Source: Prevotella sp.
GTDB lineage: Bacteria > Bacteroidota > Bacteroidia > Bacteroidales > Bacteroidaceae
Reading direction: 5' to 3'
Assembly (NCBI GenBank): GCA_017524385.1
Contig: JAFWSS010000041.1
Span: 1 to 33,062 of the forward strand
DNA: 33,062 bases
Part shown: positions 15,002 through 23,986 of the stretch, one piece after another
How positions within the stretch are numbered: the stretch's first letter is position 1
Layout: every line of letters starts with the position of its first letter
Made by a program: the position numbers and the translations under genes
The notes under the pieces: generated by a model
Told to the model about the DNA's origin: nothing
What the model saw: only the letters and a program-made list of their open reading frames with translations
The model's database searches: none

Positions 15002-16160
15002 CATCGTCCCGGCAGAACGGCTCAGCCTGGTGCAGGAGTATTATTTCAGCCGGAAACTGAAGGAGGTGGCTCGGCTCAACGCGGAAGGGCGCGACATCAT
15101 CAGCCTGGCCATAGGAAGCCCCGACATGCCACCGTCGGAAGAAACCATCGAAACCCTCTGCCAAGTGGCACGACGCCACGACGCACACGGATACCAACCC
15201 ACCATGGGTACGCCGGAACTGAGACAGGCAATGGCATCTTTTTATAAAAGGTGGTATGGCGTGACTCTCGAACCCGCAACAGAGATACTACCCCTCATCG
15301 GAAGCAAGGAAGGAATACTCCACGTCACGCTGGCTTTCGTCAACCCAGGAGACGGAGTCCTGGTGCCAAATCCAGGATATCCCACATACACATCGCTGAG
15401 CAAAATACTCGGCGCAAGAATCGTCAACTACAACCTCAGGGAGGACAACGCATGGCAACCCGACTTCGACGAACTGGAGCAAATGGACCTCGAAGGAGTG
15501 AAACTGATGTGGACCAACTACCCCAACATGCCTACTGGAGGCGACGCCAGGATGGAAACCTATGAAAGGCTCGTCGATTTCGCAAGGAGAAAGGGCATCG
15601 TCGTCGTCAACGACAACCCTTATTCTTTCATTCTCAACCAGAACCCAAAATCGCTGCTGCAAGTGGAGGGGGCAAAGGAATGCTGCATTGAGTTCAACTC
15701 CATGAGCAAGAGCCACAACATGCCGGGATGGCGCGTGGGACTATGCGCCACCAACGCTACCTTCATCTCATGGATACTCAAGGTGAAAAGCAACATCGAC
15801 AGCGGAACTTTCCGTGGCATACAACTCGCAGCTGCTCAAGCATACGCCAACGACGACGAATGGCATCAAGAATACAACAGAGTCGTCTACACACGACGAA
15901 GAGCCATCGCTGAGGACATCATGAGAACTCTCAAATGCACCTTCGACCCAAGGCAGGTGGGCATGTTCCTCTGGGGAAAAATACCCGACAAATACGACGA
16001 CGTGGAGCAACTCACCGAACGTGTGCTACATAAGGCAAGGGTCTTCATCACGCCGGGATTCATCTTCGGTTCCAACGGAAAACGATACATCCGCATCTCC
16101 CTCTGCGCAAAGGAAGAGAAGATGAAAGAGGCCCTCGAAAGAATACAAAACACACTCTGA
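14976..16160 (+). CDS. Class I/II PLP aminotransferase, probably aromatic
   Basis: This 394-aa fold-type I aminotransferase shows ISLAIGSPDMPPS near residue 40, PNPGYPTYTSL near 131, the NDNPYSF motif near 212 and the Schiff-base Lys in FNSMSKSHNMPGWRVG near 235-248. By position between pheA and the shikimate-entry enzyme it most likely transaminates phenylpyruvate and 4-hydroxyphenylpyruvate to Phe and Tyr, though its sequence would equally fit LL-diaminopimelate or aspartate aminotransferase relatives. It overlaps pheA by 26 nt, which suggests translational coupling. Confidence 0.88.
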   Translation: MKQEDKPVNIVPAERLSLVQEYYFSRKLKEVARLNAEGRDIISLAIGSPDMPPSEETIETLCQVARRHDAHGYQPTMGTPELRQAMASFYKRWYGVTLEPATEILPLIGSKEGILHVTLAFVNPGDGVLVPNPGYPTYTSLSKILGARIVNYNLREDNAWQPDFDELEQMDLEGVKLMWTNYPNMPTGGDARMETYERLVDFARRKGIVVVNDNPYSFILNQNPKSLLQVEGAKECCIEFNSMSKSHNMPGWRVGLCATNATFISWILKVKSNIDSGTFRGIQLAAAQAYANDDEWHQEYNRVVYTRRRAIAEDIMRTLKCTFDPRQVGMFLWGKIPDKYDDVEQLTERVLHKARVFITPGFIFGSNGKRYIRISLCAKEEKMKEALERIQNTL

Positions 16161-16199
16161 CATATCACCACCACAACATCCCACCAAAAATAAAAAACA

Positions 16200-17270
16200 A
16201 TGGAACTCAATCTACAACCACTACACCTCCCCAGCGACCATGAACGCCCAATAGTAATCGCAGGACCATGCTCGGCTGAAACCGAAGAGCAAGTGATGAC
16301 AACTGCAACACAACTGGCCTTGAAAGGATGCCATATGTTCAGGGCAGGAGTATGGAAACCAAGAACAAAACCCGGAGGATTCGAAGGGCAGGGAGAAAAA
16401 GCTATGCCGTGGCTCAAACGCGTGAAGAATGAGACCGGTATGCTCGTCGCAACCGAAGTGGCTACACCTGAGCATGTTAGGATTGCACTTGAATATGATA
16501 TCGACATCCTTTGGATTGGAGCACGCACATCTGCCAACCCCTTCGCCATGCAAGCTCTCGCCGACTCCCTAAAAGGCGTGGAAAAACCCGTACTGGTGAA
16601 AAACCCCGTCAACCCTGACCTCGAACTGTGGATCGGGGCCTTGGAACGCATCAACCAAGCTGGTGTCAAAAAACTTGCCGCCGTGCACAGGGGATTCTCT
16701 AGCTATGACAAGAAAATTTACCGAAACCTCCCCATGTGGCAGATTCCAATCGAATTGAGGAGACGCATCCCCAACCTACCCATCATCTGCGACCCTAGCC
16801 ACATCGGAGGAAGGAGGGAACTCGTCGCACCACTATGCCAGCAGGCGATGGACCTCGGATTCGACGGACTGCTCGTTGAGTCTCACTGCGACCCCGACAG
16901 GGCATGGAGCGACGCCAAGCAGCAAGTCACACCCGACATCCTCGACTATATCCTCTCACTGCTCGTCATTCGAGACGAGAAAGTCACAACGGAGGGCATT
17001 CACGAACTACGCAAGCAAATCGACGAACTGGACAACCAACTGATGGACCTCCTCGCCAAAAGAATGCGAGTATGCCGAGAAATAGGACAATACAAGAAGG
17101 AGCACAACATGACCGTGCTGCAACCCACCAGATACGGAGAAATACTCGACAAGAGAGGCGCACAAGGAGCTCTATGCGGCATGGGGTCCGACTTCGTGAA
17201 GAAAGTCTTCGAAAACGTACACGAGGAGAGCGTCAGGCAACAGATGGAAATACTTAGCCGAAAAGATTGA
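16200..17270 (+). CDS. Bifunctional DAHP synthase / chorismate mutase
   Basis: The 356-aa protein fuses two activities. Residues 1-255 are a class I-beta DAHP synthase of the KDO8P-synthase-like type (AGPCSAETEEQV near 20, FRAGVWKPRTKPGGFEGQG near 46, CDPSHIGGRRE near 197), which joins phosphoenolpyruvate and erythrose 4-phosphate at the entry of the shikimate pathway. Residues about 262-350 are an AroQ-type chorismate mutase (ELRKQIDELDNQLMDLLAKR, then KRMRVCREIGQYKKEH), making prephenate. Such fusions commonly let the mutase domain carry feedback control. It supplies the substrate for both pheA and tyrA in this operon. Confidence 0.92.
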   Translation: MELNLQPLHLPSDHERPIVIAGPCSAETEEQVMTTATQLALKGCHMFRAGVWKPRTKPGGFEGQGEKAMPWLKRVKNETGMLVATEVATPEHVRIALEYDIDILWIGARTSANPFAMQALADSLKGVEKPVLVKNPVNPDLELWIGALERINQAGVKKLAAVHRGFSSYDKKIYRNLPMWQIPIELRRRIPNLPIICDPSHIGGRRELVAPLCQQAMDLGFDGLLVESHCDPDRAWSDAKQQVTPDILDYILSLLVIRDEKVTTEGIHELRKQIDELDNQLMDLLAKRMRVCREIGQYKKEHNMTVLQPTRYGEILDKRGAQGALCGMGSDFVKKVFENVHEESVRQQMEILSRKD

Positions 17271-17289
17271 AAATGGAAGAAGATATTTA

Positions 17290-17351
17290 GAATTTCGGGA
17301 TACCGTTATACCGTTATACCGAAAATCCGTTATACCGTTATGCCGAAATTC
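17290..17351. repeat. CCGTTATA repeats inside a short inverted repeat
   Basis: Four copies of the word CCGTTAT (17303-17342) are framed by the 9-bp inverted pair GAATTTCGG (17290-17298) and CCGAAATTC (17343-17351). The block lies in the 112-nt gap between the DAHP synthase fusion and tyrA. It shares the word TTTCGGGATA with the inverted repeat at 26436-26500. Confidence 0.7.
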
Positions 17352-17382
17352 CGCAAACATCAAAATAAATAAACAAGAGACA

Positions 17383-18183
17383 ATGAGAATATTGGTAATG
17401 GGAGCAGGGAAAATGGGGAGTTTCTTCCTCGACCTGCTTAGTTTCGAGCATGAGACCGCTGTCTATGAGAAAGACCCGCGACGAATGAGGTTCACATACA
17501 ACACACAACGGTTCACCAAACTGGAAGAGATTGAAGCCTTCAGACCTGAACTGGTCATCAACGCCGTCACAGTGAAATACACCATCCCGGCATTCGACGA
17601 AGTGACACCATGCCTACCCGACGACTGCATCATCAGCGACATCGCTTCGGTGAAGACTGGACTGAAGGAATATTACGAGAAGTCGGGAAGGAGATACGTC
17701 TCCACACACCCAATGTTCGGACCCACTTTCGCCAACCTACAGCAACTCTCCGAGGAGAATGCCATCATCATCAGTGAGGGAGACTACATGGGAAGGATCT
17801 TCTTCAAGGACCTCTACAGAAGGCTAGACCTCAACATCTATGAGTACACCTTTGAAGAGCACGACCGCACCGTGGCTTATTCACTCAGCATACCATTTGT
17901 GAGCACTTTCGTCTTCGCTGCAGTGATGAAACACCAGGATGCACCCGGTACCACATTCAAAAGGCATATGCGAATCGCAAAAGGAGTGCTCACGGAAGAC
18001 GACTACCTGCTCCAGGAAATACTTTTCAACCCATACACACACGACCAGGTGGCACAGATAAGAACCGAGCTGAAAGAACTGCTTCAAATCATCGATAACA
18101 AGGACGCAGACGGAATGGCTGCATACCTGGCAAAAATCAGGGCAAATGTGAAACGAGACCTCGAAACTGATACCAGGCGATGA
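17383..18183 (+). CDS. tyrA: Prephenate dehydrogenase
   Basis: The 266-aa enzyme oxidatively decarboxylates prephenate to 4-hydroxyphenylpyruvate for tyrosine. The NAD(P)-binding motif is MGAGKMGSFF at residues 6-15; THPMFGPTFANL near 107 is the conserved HPMFGP substrate region, and SDIASVKTGLKEYY lies near 86. No ACT domain follows, so control is likely to come from the attenuator and from the DAHP synthase. It is the last gene of the operon; a T-rich weak hairpin (TTTTCAC/GTGAAAA near 18257-18275) may help end the transcript. Confidence 0.92.
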   Translation: MRILVMGAGKMGSFFLDLLSFEHETAVYEKDPRRMRFTYNTQRFTKLEEIEAFRPELVINAVTVKYTIPAFDEVTPCLPDDCIISDIASVKTGLKEYYEKSGRRYVSTHPMFGPTFANLQQLSEENAIIISEGDYMGRIFFKDLYRRLDLNIYEYTFEEHDRTVAYSLSIPFVSTFVFAAVMKHQDAPGTTFKRHMRIAKGVLTEDDYLLQEILFNPYTHDQVAQIRTELKELLQIIDNKDADGMAAYLAKIRANVKRDLETDTRR

Positions 18184-18289
18184 CTATTGACAATGCCTCC
18201 TGATGAATGACAAAAAACACATTTTTATAAGCCAAATAGGCAACTCAAAACTTTTTTTTCACTTTTTTGTGAAAATAATGGGAAAAAAA

Positions 18290-18320
18290 ATTGGTGGATG
18301 AAATTTTTTTCTTATATTTG
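18290..18320 (+). promoter_or_regulatory. Promoter of the secreted-protein unit
   Basis: TATATTTG at 18313-18320 fits the -7 box, and ATTGG at 18290-18294 provides a partial -33 box at a spacing of 18 nt. The leader before the ATG at 18430 is about 100 nt. Confidence 0.6.
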
Positions 18321-18429
18321 CACCGCCAAAGGTTTTAAAAGAACCGAGGCAAAACGTTTTTCTTATATATTACCTAAAACTACAAGCACAACAGGTCACG
18401 ACACATTATTATCAATAAACATATACAAT

Positions 18430-19698
18430 ATGAAAAAGAAACTACTATTTTTTGCAATGTGCCTCTTTGCCTTCACTGGCAATTTGATGGCTCAAACCAT
18501 TCCTGGCAAAGGTGACATTTACTACAAGGTAGAGAAGACGGACATCATGCCGAACCACTCTGAGTGGATTACTTTCTACTACTCTGCTGGTGAAGACCAG
18601 GATTTCAGAGGATTCCAAGTGGAGCTTACCATTCCTGATGGATTCACGGTTGTGAAAAGTGAATTGGGTCCTGAAGTTGCAGAGCACAACCCTGACATGG
18701 CTCTGAACTACAACGAAAGAGACGACGGCAACGCTAAACCAACTAACGTGTTCTTGGGTGTGCAGACCAATGCAACTACTAGCATACCTGCTGGTAAGGA
18801 CATTGAGCTGTTCTGCTTCTTGGTGGAAAGTGATGAGAATATCGCTGAAGGTGAATATCCTTTCACAACCACTCACTGCGAGCTCGCCGATATGAAGACC
18901 GGAGCGTCCTACCACGTGGATCCGAAGACCATGATTCTCAATGTTGTTCCCATCGGACCAAGAGTACTTGTTGATACTGACAGGCACGTGCCCGAGGCAT
19001 CCAAAGCTTCAGAAGACGTGATTGTCAAGCGCACCGTCAAGGCTGATGTGTGGTCTACACTCACTCTCCCGTTCCCGATTTCTGGCGAAGAATTTGTTGA
19101 AATCTTCGGCGCAAACGCCAAGGTGGCTGACTTCATACGGTTCCAAAAGAATGATTTGGGACAATATGTGATGGAATTCGAACAACTTGATCCTGCTGAT
19201 GGTATCGATGCCAACTATCCTTACCTCATCAAGTCGGAGAATGCTCTTACTGAGTTCACTGTGAAGGACGTGGAAATTGATGCTGATCCCGAAAACGCTT
19301 ACGTTGAATATGACAATGGTGGTAGAGGCAGTAAGAGGGTTGTGTTTGCTACCATGTATGGCACTATGCAAGGCAACACCAAGGTTCCTGAGGACTTCTT
19401 CCTCCTCCGCGACAACAAGTTCTATGTCTCAACTGGCAATTCCACCATCAACGCATTCCGTGCTTACTTCAACATTGCTGAGTATGTATATGGCGGCGAA
19501 GGAGAAGGTGCTAACATTACCTTCATAGTTAACGATGAGGCTACTGCTATCGACGGTCTCTATATCAACGGCCAAGAGTATCTCACCGGCGACGTTTACA
19601 ACGTGAACGGCACATATATGGGCAAGGCTGAGAACGTGATGAGCAAGCTGCCAAGAGGCGTCTACATCGTGAACAACAAGAAAGTGGTTGTCAAATAA
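18430..19698 (+). CDS. Secreted protein with cohesin-like region and C-terminal sorting-like tail
   Basis: The 422-aa product starts with a signal peptide (MKKKLLFFAMCLFAFTGNLM, cut near AQ22). Residues about 25-165 form a beta-rich region (FRGFQVELTIPDGFTVVKSE) like cohesin or Bacteroidota cohesin-like domains. The last about 50 residues (DVYNVNGTYMG, LPRGVYIVNNKKVVVK) are the compact tail that closes many Prevotella surface proteins and resembles a type IX secretion sorting domain. The middle has no known domain. I start at ATG 18430; an upstream open stretch to 18298 lies within the promoter and is not coding. A binding or surface role is inferred. Confidence 0.8.
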   Translation: MKKKLLFFAMCLFAFTGNLMAQTIPGKGDIYYKVEKTDIMPNHSEWITFYYSAGEDQDFRGFQVELTIPDGFTVVKSELGPEVAEHNPDMALNYNERDDGNAKPTNVFLGVQTNATTSIPAGKDIELFCFLVESDENIAEGEYPFTTTHCELADMKTGASYHVDPKTMILNVVPIGPRVLVDTDRHVPEASKASEDVIVKRTVKADVWSTLTLPFPISGEEFVEIFGANAKVADFIRFQKNDLGQYVMEFEQLDPADGIDANYPYLIKSENALTEFTVKDVEIDADPENAYVEYDNGGRGSKRVVFATMYGTMQGNTKVPEDFFLLRDNKFYVSTGNSTINAFRAYFNIAEYVYGGEGEGANITFIVNDEATAIDGLYINGQEYLTGDVYNVNGTYMGKAENVMSKLPRGVYIVNNKKVVVK

Positions 19699-19729
19699 CT
19701 TGTCTAACAATTAATAAACATATATAGAA

Positions 19730-19924
19730 ATGAAAAAGACATATATCAACCCCACTTGCAAAGTGAGAGTAATGAAGATTGAGGCCATCATGGCAGACAC
19801 CAATCCTGTTGTTGACCCCAATGACCCCAATGGTATCGTCGGTGATGATGAAACCGGCATCGGATGGGGTGGTGAAGACAACGGTGGTGGCGGTGATGCC
19901 AAAAAGGGTGTCTGGAGTGAATAA
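19730..19924 (+). CDS. Small Asp/Gly-rich protein, 64 aa
   Basis: The product begins MKKTYINPTCKVRVMKIEAI and ends in an acidic Gly-rich tail (DPNDPNGIVGDDE, then GWGGEDNGGGGDAKKG). Short proteins with a MKKtYinPt-like start are frequent in Prevotella and Bacteroides, often next to secreted proteins, but I know of no proven function. It lies 31 nt after the secreted protein and is followed by a strong terminator, so the two are co-transcribed. A modified peptide, a chaperone-like partner or a surface component are open options. Confidence 0.7.
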   Translation: MKKTYINPTCKVRVMKIEAIMADTNPVVDPNDPNGIVGDDETGIGWGGEDNGGGGDAKKGVWSE

Positions 19925-19946
19925 TAACCATCACACTAATATTCAA

Positions 19947-19981
19947 CCTCCCTGCGTGGAAAACACGCAGGGAGGTTTTTT
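19947..19981 (+). terminator. Rho-independent terminator after the small Gly-rich gene
   Basis: A perfect 12-bp stem, CCTCCCTGCGTG (19947-19958) with CACGCAGGGAGG (19964-19975), a GAAAA loop and six T residues. It lies 23 nt after the stop codon. Confidence 0.95.
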
Positions 19982-20098
19982 ACTACCATTTTTTTGTTCT
20001 ACTACCATTTATTTGTTCTGGTATCCTGAATACTTGAAGTTGACCGCTTGCTCCTGCCAGGTGGGCACAAGACACATCCCTACGAAAAACCATCCACC

Positions 20099-21037
20099 AT
20101 GCTCGGCCTACTTTTAGCCTCCCTGTTCACGTTGGTTGAACTCAACTGCGAGAACCTCTTCGACTACACACACGACGAGGGGAGGAACGACAATGAGTTC
20201 CTGCCCGCCAGCCCTCGCAAATGGGATAAGGGTAAATATTGGCGAAAGGTGAACGGCATCGCCCAGGAAATCATCGCATGTGGTGGAGATGGCGAAGAAT
20301 GGACTCTCCCCGACCTTGTGGCATTGACCGAGGTGGAGAACGACAGCGTGATGCACGACCTCACCACACGCTCCCCACTTCGCAACGCTGGTTATCAGTA
20401 TGTGATGACCAACTCGGATGATGAGCGCGGCATCGACGTGGCTTTGCTCTATTCTCCGTTCTCCTTCCGCTTAATCGATAGTCATGCCATGCGCGTCACA
20501 CCACCTCAGGGAAAGCATTACACACGCGACATTCTTTACGCAAAAGGGCTGACAGGAGTGACAGACACACTCCATGTGTTCGTCGTGCACGCACCAAGCC
20601 GCGTGAGTGGTGCCAAGGCAACACAGCCCTATCGCTTACGTGTGGCTCAGCGCATCGTGGATGCCATCGACTCCATCCACAACACCTCGCCCGAGGCGAG
20701 CATCGTCGTGGCTGGTGACTTCAACGACCTGGACGACGGCGGCATGGTAGACATGGTCATGCAGCACCAGATGAAACACATCTCACGCTACGCTAAAGGC
20801 AGGAATGGCGCACGAGGCACCTATAAGCACCAAGGAAAATGGGGAAGCCTAGACCACATACTCGTCAGCGACAACATCAGCAACCGACTGCACGACTGCT
20901 GCATACTTGACGCGCCTTTCCTGATCGAAGAAGATGAGAAATACGGTGGAGTAAAGCCATTCCGCACATACATCGGCAAAAAATACCACCGGGGATACAG
21001 CGACCATCTGCCACTCATCGCTAGATGGGAACTCTGA
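20099..21037 (+). CDS. Endonuclease/exonuclease/phosphatase-family protein
   Basis: The 312-aa protein begins with a hydrophobic stretch (MLGLLLASLFTLVEL) that may be a short signal or anchor, and continues directly into the EEP fold (ELNCENLFDYTHDEG). Active-site elements are visible: ALTEVEND near residue 80, VHAPSR near 175, VVAGDFNDLDDGG near 205, SLDHILVS near 258 and the final YSDHLPLIARWEL. The family cuts phosphodiester bonds in nucleic acids, lipids or signalling molecules; substrate is not predictable. I chose ATG 20099 because the longer frame to 20048 begins with TTG and adds residues unlike the family. Confidence 0.85.
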   Translation: MLGLLLASLFTLVELNCENLFDYTHDEGRNDNEFLPASPRKWDKGKYWRKVNGIAQEIIACGGDGEEWTLPDLVALTEVENDSVMHDLTTRSPLRNAGYQYVMTNSDDERGIDVALLYSPFSFRLIDSHAMRVTPPQGKHYTRDILYAKGLTGVTDTLHVFVVHAPSRVSGAKATQPYRLRVAQRIVDAIDSIHNTSPEASIVVAGDFNDLDDGGMVDMVMQHQMKHISRYAKGRNGARGTYKHQGKWGSLDHILVSDNISNRLHDCCILDAPFLIEEDEKYGGVKPFRTYIGKKYHRGYSDHLPLIARWEL

Positions 21038-21157
21038 ATACCATGATTATTCCGATTATTCTGTTTATTCTGATTACTCCGTTGCTACGAAACTATCTTT
21101 TACCACCTTTCGTGCAAAAAAATAATGCAAAAAAGCCATTATTTGCCCTTTTTTTCC

Positions 21158-21240
21158 TAATTTTGCATCCCCATAGCATGCTATGTTTGCATTAGCATCC
21201 TTGGGTTTCATAGGCTCTATGCTTGCTATGGAAATAGAGG
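21158..21240 (+). promoter_or_regulatory. Putative ffh promoter box and structured leader
   Basis: TAATTTTG at 21158-21165 fits the -7 box; no TTTG is found at the right distance. Just downstream lie the 14-bp palindrome CATAGCATGCTATG (21172-21185) and the hairpin CATAG-GCT-CTATG (21209-21221), both in the expected leader RNA. The rest of the gap 21038-21157 contains only TTATTCCGA/TTATTCTG-like repeated words. Confidence 0.45.
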
Positions 21241-21280
21241 ATGGAAATTTAAAAAAGATAATAAATACAAGTATAAAAAG

Positions 21281-22627
21281 ATGTTTGAAAACTTAAGCGA
21301 GAGACTGGAACGCTCGTTCAAAATCCTGAAAGGTGAGGGGAAAATCACTGAACTCAACGTGGCTGCCACCATGAAGGACATACGAAAGGCGCTGATGGAA
21401 GCCGACGTGAGTTACAACGTGGCTAAAACCTTCACCAACGACGTGAAAGAGAAAGCGCTCGGTATGAATGTGCTCACCGCCGTGAAACCAGGACAACTAC
21501 TAGTAAAACTCGTACACGACGAGATGGCCACACTGATGGGAGGGGAAGCCGTGGGGCTCAACCTCACCGGAAAACCTGCCATCATCCTCATGTCGGGGCT
21601 CCAAGGTTCGGGTAAGACCACTTTCAGCGGCAAACTTGCCAACATGCTCAAAACCAGGAACCACAAGCACCCCATGCTCGTTGCATGCGACGTCTATCGT
21701 CCTGCAGCCATCAACCAGCTCCAAGTGGTTGGAGGACAAGTTGATGTGCCTGTTTATTGCGAACCCGACAACAAGGACGTGGTGGCCATCGCCAACAATG
21801 CCCTGAGGGAAGCGAAAGCAAAAGGATGCGACGTTGTCATCATCGACACGGCTGGACGACTTGCCATCGATGAGGATATGATGCGCGAGATAGAGACGCT
21901 GAAGAACACCATCAATCCCGACGAGACACTCTTCGTCGTTGATTCCATGACGGGTCAGGACGCCGTGAACACAGCAAAGACCTTCAACGAGAGACTCGAC
22001 TTCGACGGGGTGGTGCTCACAAAACTCGATGGCGACACTCGCGGAGGTGCCGCACTCTCCATACGCACCGTCGTGAAAAAACCCATCAAGTTCATCGGTA
22101 CAGGGGAGAAGATGGAAGCAATCGATGTCTTCCATCCAGCACGAATGGCCGACCGCATACTTGGAATGGGCGACGTGGTGAGCCTCGTGGAGCGCGCACA
22201 GCAGTTATACGACGAGAAAGAGGCGCAGGAACTGGTGAAGAAGATTCAGAAGAACAAGTTCGACTTCAACGACTTCATGTCGCAAATCCAGCAAATCAAG
22301 AAGATGGGCAACCTGAAAGACCTCGCATCGATGATTCCTGGCGTGGGAAAGGCCATCAAGGACGTCGACATCGACGACGACGCATTCAAGAGCATTGAGG
22401 CCATCATACAAAGCATGACACCGCAGGAACGCGCCAACCCGCAAATCCTCAACTCTAGCCGCCGAATGCGCATCGCCAAAGGCTCTGGAACAACCATTCA
22501 GGAAGTCAACAAACTCCTGAAGCAGTTCGACCAGACTAGAAAGGTGATGCAGGCGGTGACCAACACTTCGAAAATGAACATGATGATGGGCGCCATGCGT
22601 GGAAAAATGCCCAAAATGCCACAATGA
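21281..22627 (+). CDS. ffh: Signal recognition particle protein Ffh
   Basis: The 448-aa GTPase binds signal sequences of nascent membrane proteins together with 4.5S RNA and delivers them to FtsY. The N domain (residues 1-90) is followed by the G domain with [15 protein letters not shown] at about 107-121, DTAGR near 191 and TKLDGD near 248, and then by the M domain with its Met-rich end ([15 protein letters not shown]). Length and motifs are standard. Its stop overlaps the folD start as ATGA, so the two are translationally coupled. Confidence 0.96.
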   Translation: MFENLSERLERSFKILKGEGKITELNVAATMKDIRKALMEADVSYNVAKTFTNDVKEKALGMNVLTAVKPGQLLVKLVHDEMATLMGGEAVGLNLTGKPAIILMSGLQGSGKTTFSGKLANMLKTRNHKHPMLVACDVYRPAAINQLQVVGGQVDVPVYCEPDNKDVVAIANNALREAKAKGCDVVIIDTAGRLAIDEDMMREIETLKNTINPDETLFVVDSMTGQDAVNTAKTFNERLDFDGVVLTKLDGDTRGGAALSIRTVVKKPIKFIGTGEKMEAIDVFHPARMADRILGMGDVVSLVERAQQLYDEKEAQELVKKIQKNKFDFNDFMSQIQQIKKMGNLKDLASMIPGVGKAIKDVDIDDDAFKSIEAIIQSMTPQERANPQILNSSRRMRIAKGSGTTIQEVNKLLKQFDQTRKVMQAVTNTSKMNMMMGAMRGKMPKMPQ

Positions 22628-23517
22628 AACCTGAAAACATGACACTCATAGACGGAAAAGCCACGGCTGCTGCCATCAAGCAGGAAATTGCCGAAGAAGT
22701 GAGACAAATCATAGCTCAAGGTGGAAAACAGCCACACCTGGCTGCCATATTGGTTGGACACGACGGTGGCTCTGAGACCTATGTGAAGAACAAGGTGCTC
22801 GCTTGCGAGGCTTGCGGTTTCAAATCAACTCTCATAAGATATGAGGAAGATGTCACGGAAGAGGAACTGCTTGCCAAGGTGGCGGAACTCAATGACGACG
22901 ACGACATCGATGGATTCATCGTGCAACTCCCACTGCCGAGGCACATCGACGAGCAGAAAGTCATCATGGCCATAGACTACAAAAAGGATGTCGATGGATT
23001 CCATCCCATCAACGTGGGAAGGATGGCAATAGGACTCCCTTGCTTCATCTCTGCTACGCCTCTCGGCATACTCACACTACTGCGCAGATACGGCGTGGTA
23101 ACCAGCGGGAAGAAATGTGTAGTGCTCGGGAGAAGCAACATCGTGGGTAAACCCATGGCGCAACTCATGCTGCAGAAGCACCTCGGCGACTCGACGGTGA
23201 CGGTCTGTCACAGCCACTCGGCAACACTGAAGGAGGAATGCCGACAGGCTGACATCATCATCGCAGCCATTGGACAACCCGACTTCGTCACTGCCGACAT
23301 GGTGCGAGAGGGGGCCGTCGTCATCGACGTGGGCACAACGAGAGTGCAGGACCCATCTCGCAAGAGCGGATTCCGACTCAACGGCGACGTGAAATTCGAC
23401 GAGGTGTCGGAGAAGGCATCGATGATCACACCTGTACCGGGAGGAGTGGGACCCATGACCATCTGTTCGCTGATGAAGAACACTCTCGCCGCTGCTAAAA
23501 AAGAATATTACCAATAG
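22624..23517 (+). CDS. folD: Methylenetetrahydrofolate dehydrogenase / cyclohydrolase
   Basis: The 297-aa bifunctional enzyme interconverts 5,10-methylene- and 10-formyl-tetrahydrofolate with NADP. Visible signatures are [14 protein letters not shown] near residue 55 (catalytic Lys), [11 protein letters not shown] near 100, [13 protein letters not shown] near 121, the cofactor loop [14 protein letters not shown] near 164 and [11 protein letters not shown] near 270. The first ATG (22624) overlaps the ffh stop; ATG 22639 is an alternative start nearer the usual N-terminus. One-carbon units made here also feed the AICAR transformylase encoded further right. Confidence 0.95.
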   Translation: MKPENMTLIDGKATAAAIKQEIAEEVRQIIAQGGKQPHLAAILVGHDGGSETYVKNKVLACEACGFKSTLIRYEEDVTEEELLAKVAELNDDDDIDGFIVQLPLPRHIDEQKVIMAIDYKKDVDGFHPINVGRMAIGLPCFISATPLGILTLLRRYGVVTSGKKCVVLGRSNIVGKPMAQLMLQKHLGDSTVTVCHSHSATLKEECRQADIIIAAIGQPDFVTADMVREGAVVIDVGTTRVQDPSRKSGFRLNGDVKFDEVSEKASMITPVPGGVGPMTICSLMKNTLAAAKKEYYQ

Positions 23518-23519
23518 TG

Positions 23520-23714
23520 ATGGAACAGGAAAAGATGACTGCTGAGGATTATTACCAGATAGGCAACGAATACAGACGCCAAGGAAACTGGCAAATGGCG
23601 CTGAACAACTACCTCGAGGCCATCGCTCTAGACCCGGATAGCCCGGCGGTGCAGGCTAAGGAGATGCTCGACGACATCCTCAATTTCTATCACAAGGACT
23701 ATTATAACCCTTAA
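23520..23714 (+). CDS. Short TPR protein, 64 aa
   Basis: The protein is essentially one tetratricopeptide repeat: YYQIGNEYRRQGNWQMALNN followed by YLEAIALDPDSP, then a short helix. The start is ATG 23520, two bases after the folD stop. It lies 38 nt before the ferredoxin subunit of the 2-oxoacid oxidoreductase and may belong to that operon; small TPR genes in this position seem frequent in Bacteroidales. The role is unknown. Confidence 0.8.
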   Translation: MEQEKMTAEDYYQIGNEYRRQGNWQMALNNYLEAIALDPDSPAVQAKEMLDDILNFYHKDYYNP

Positions 23715-23752
23715 CAACCTACCATATCGCGGAAGGTGAAAAAACGAATGTT

Positions 23753-23986
23753 ATGAGTAAAATCAAAGGTCAAATCTTGGTAAACACGAACAGATGCAAA
23801 GGTTGCGCCCTATGCATTGAGGCTTGCAACAAAGGCGTCATCGCACTTGCTGACAAGAAGGTCAATGTCTCGGGATACCCTTACATCGAGGCTGTCAACC
23901 CCGAAAACTGCATCGGTTGCGCTGCATGCGCAATCGTATGCCCTGACGGATGCATCACTGTCTACCGTAAAAAAATGGAGAATTAG
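23753..23986 (+). CDS. 2-oxoacid:ferredoxin oxidoreductase, ferredoxin (delta) subunit
   Basis: The 77-aa protein contains two complete 4Fe-4S motifs: CKGCALCIEAC at residues 15-25 and CIGCAACAIVCP at 53-64. It is the electron-carrying delta subunit placed first in the order delta, alpha, beta, gamma. Its stop at 23984-23986 directly precedes the alpha ATG at 23987, so translation is probably coupled. Confidence 0.92.
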   Translation: MSKIKGQILVNTNRCKGCALCIEACNKGVIALADKKVNVSGYPYIEAVNPENCIGCAACAIVCPDGCITVYRKKMEN

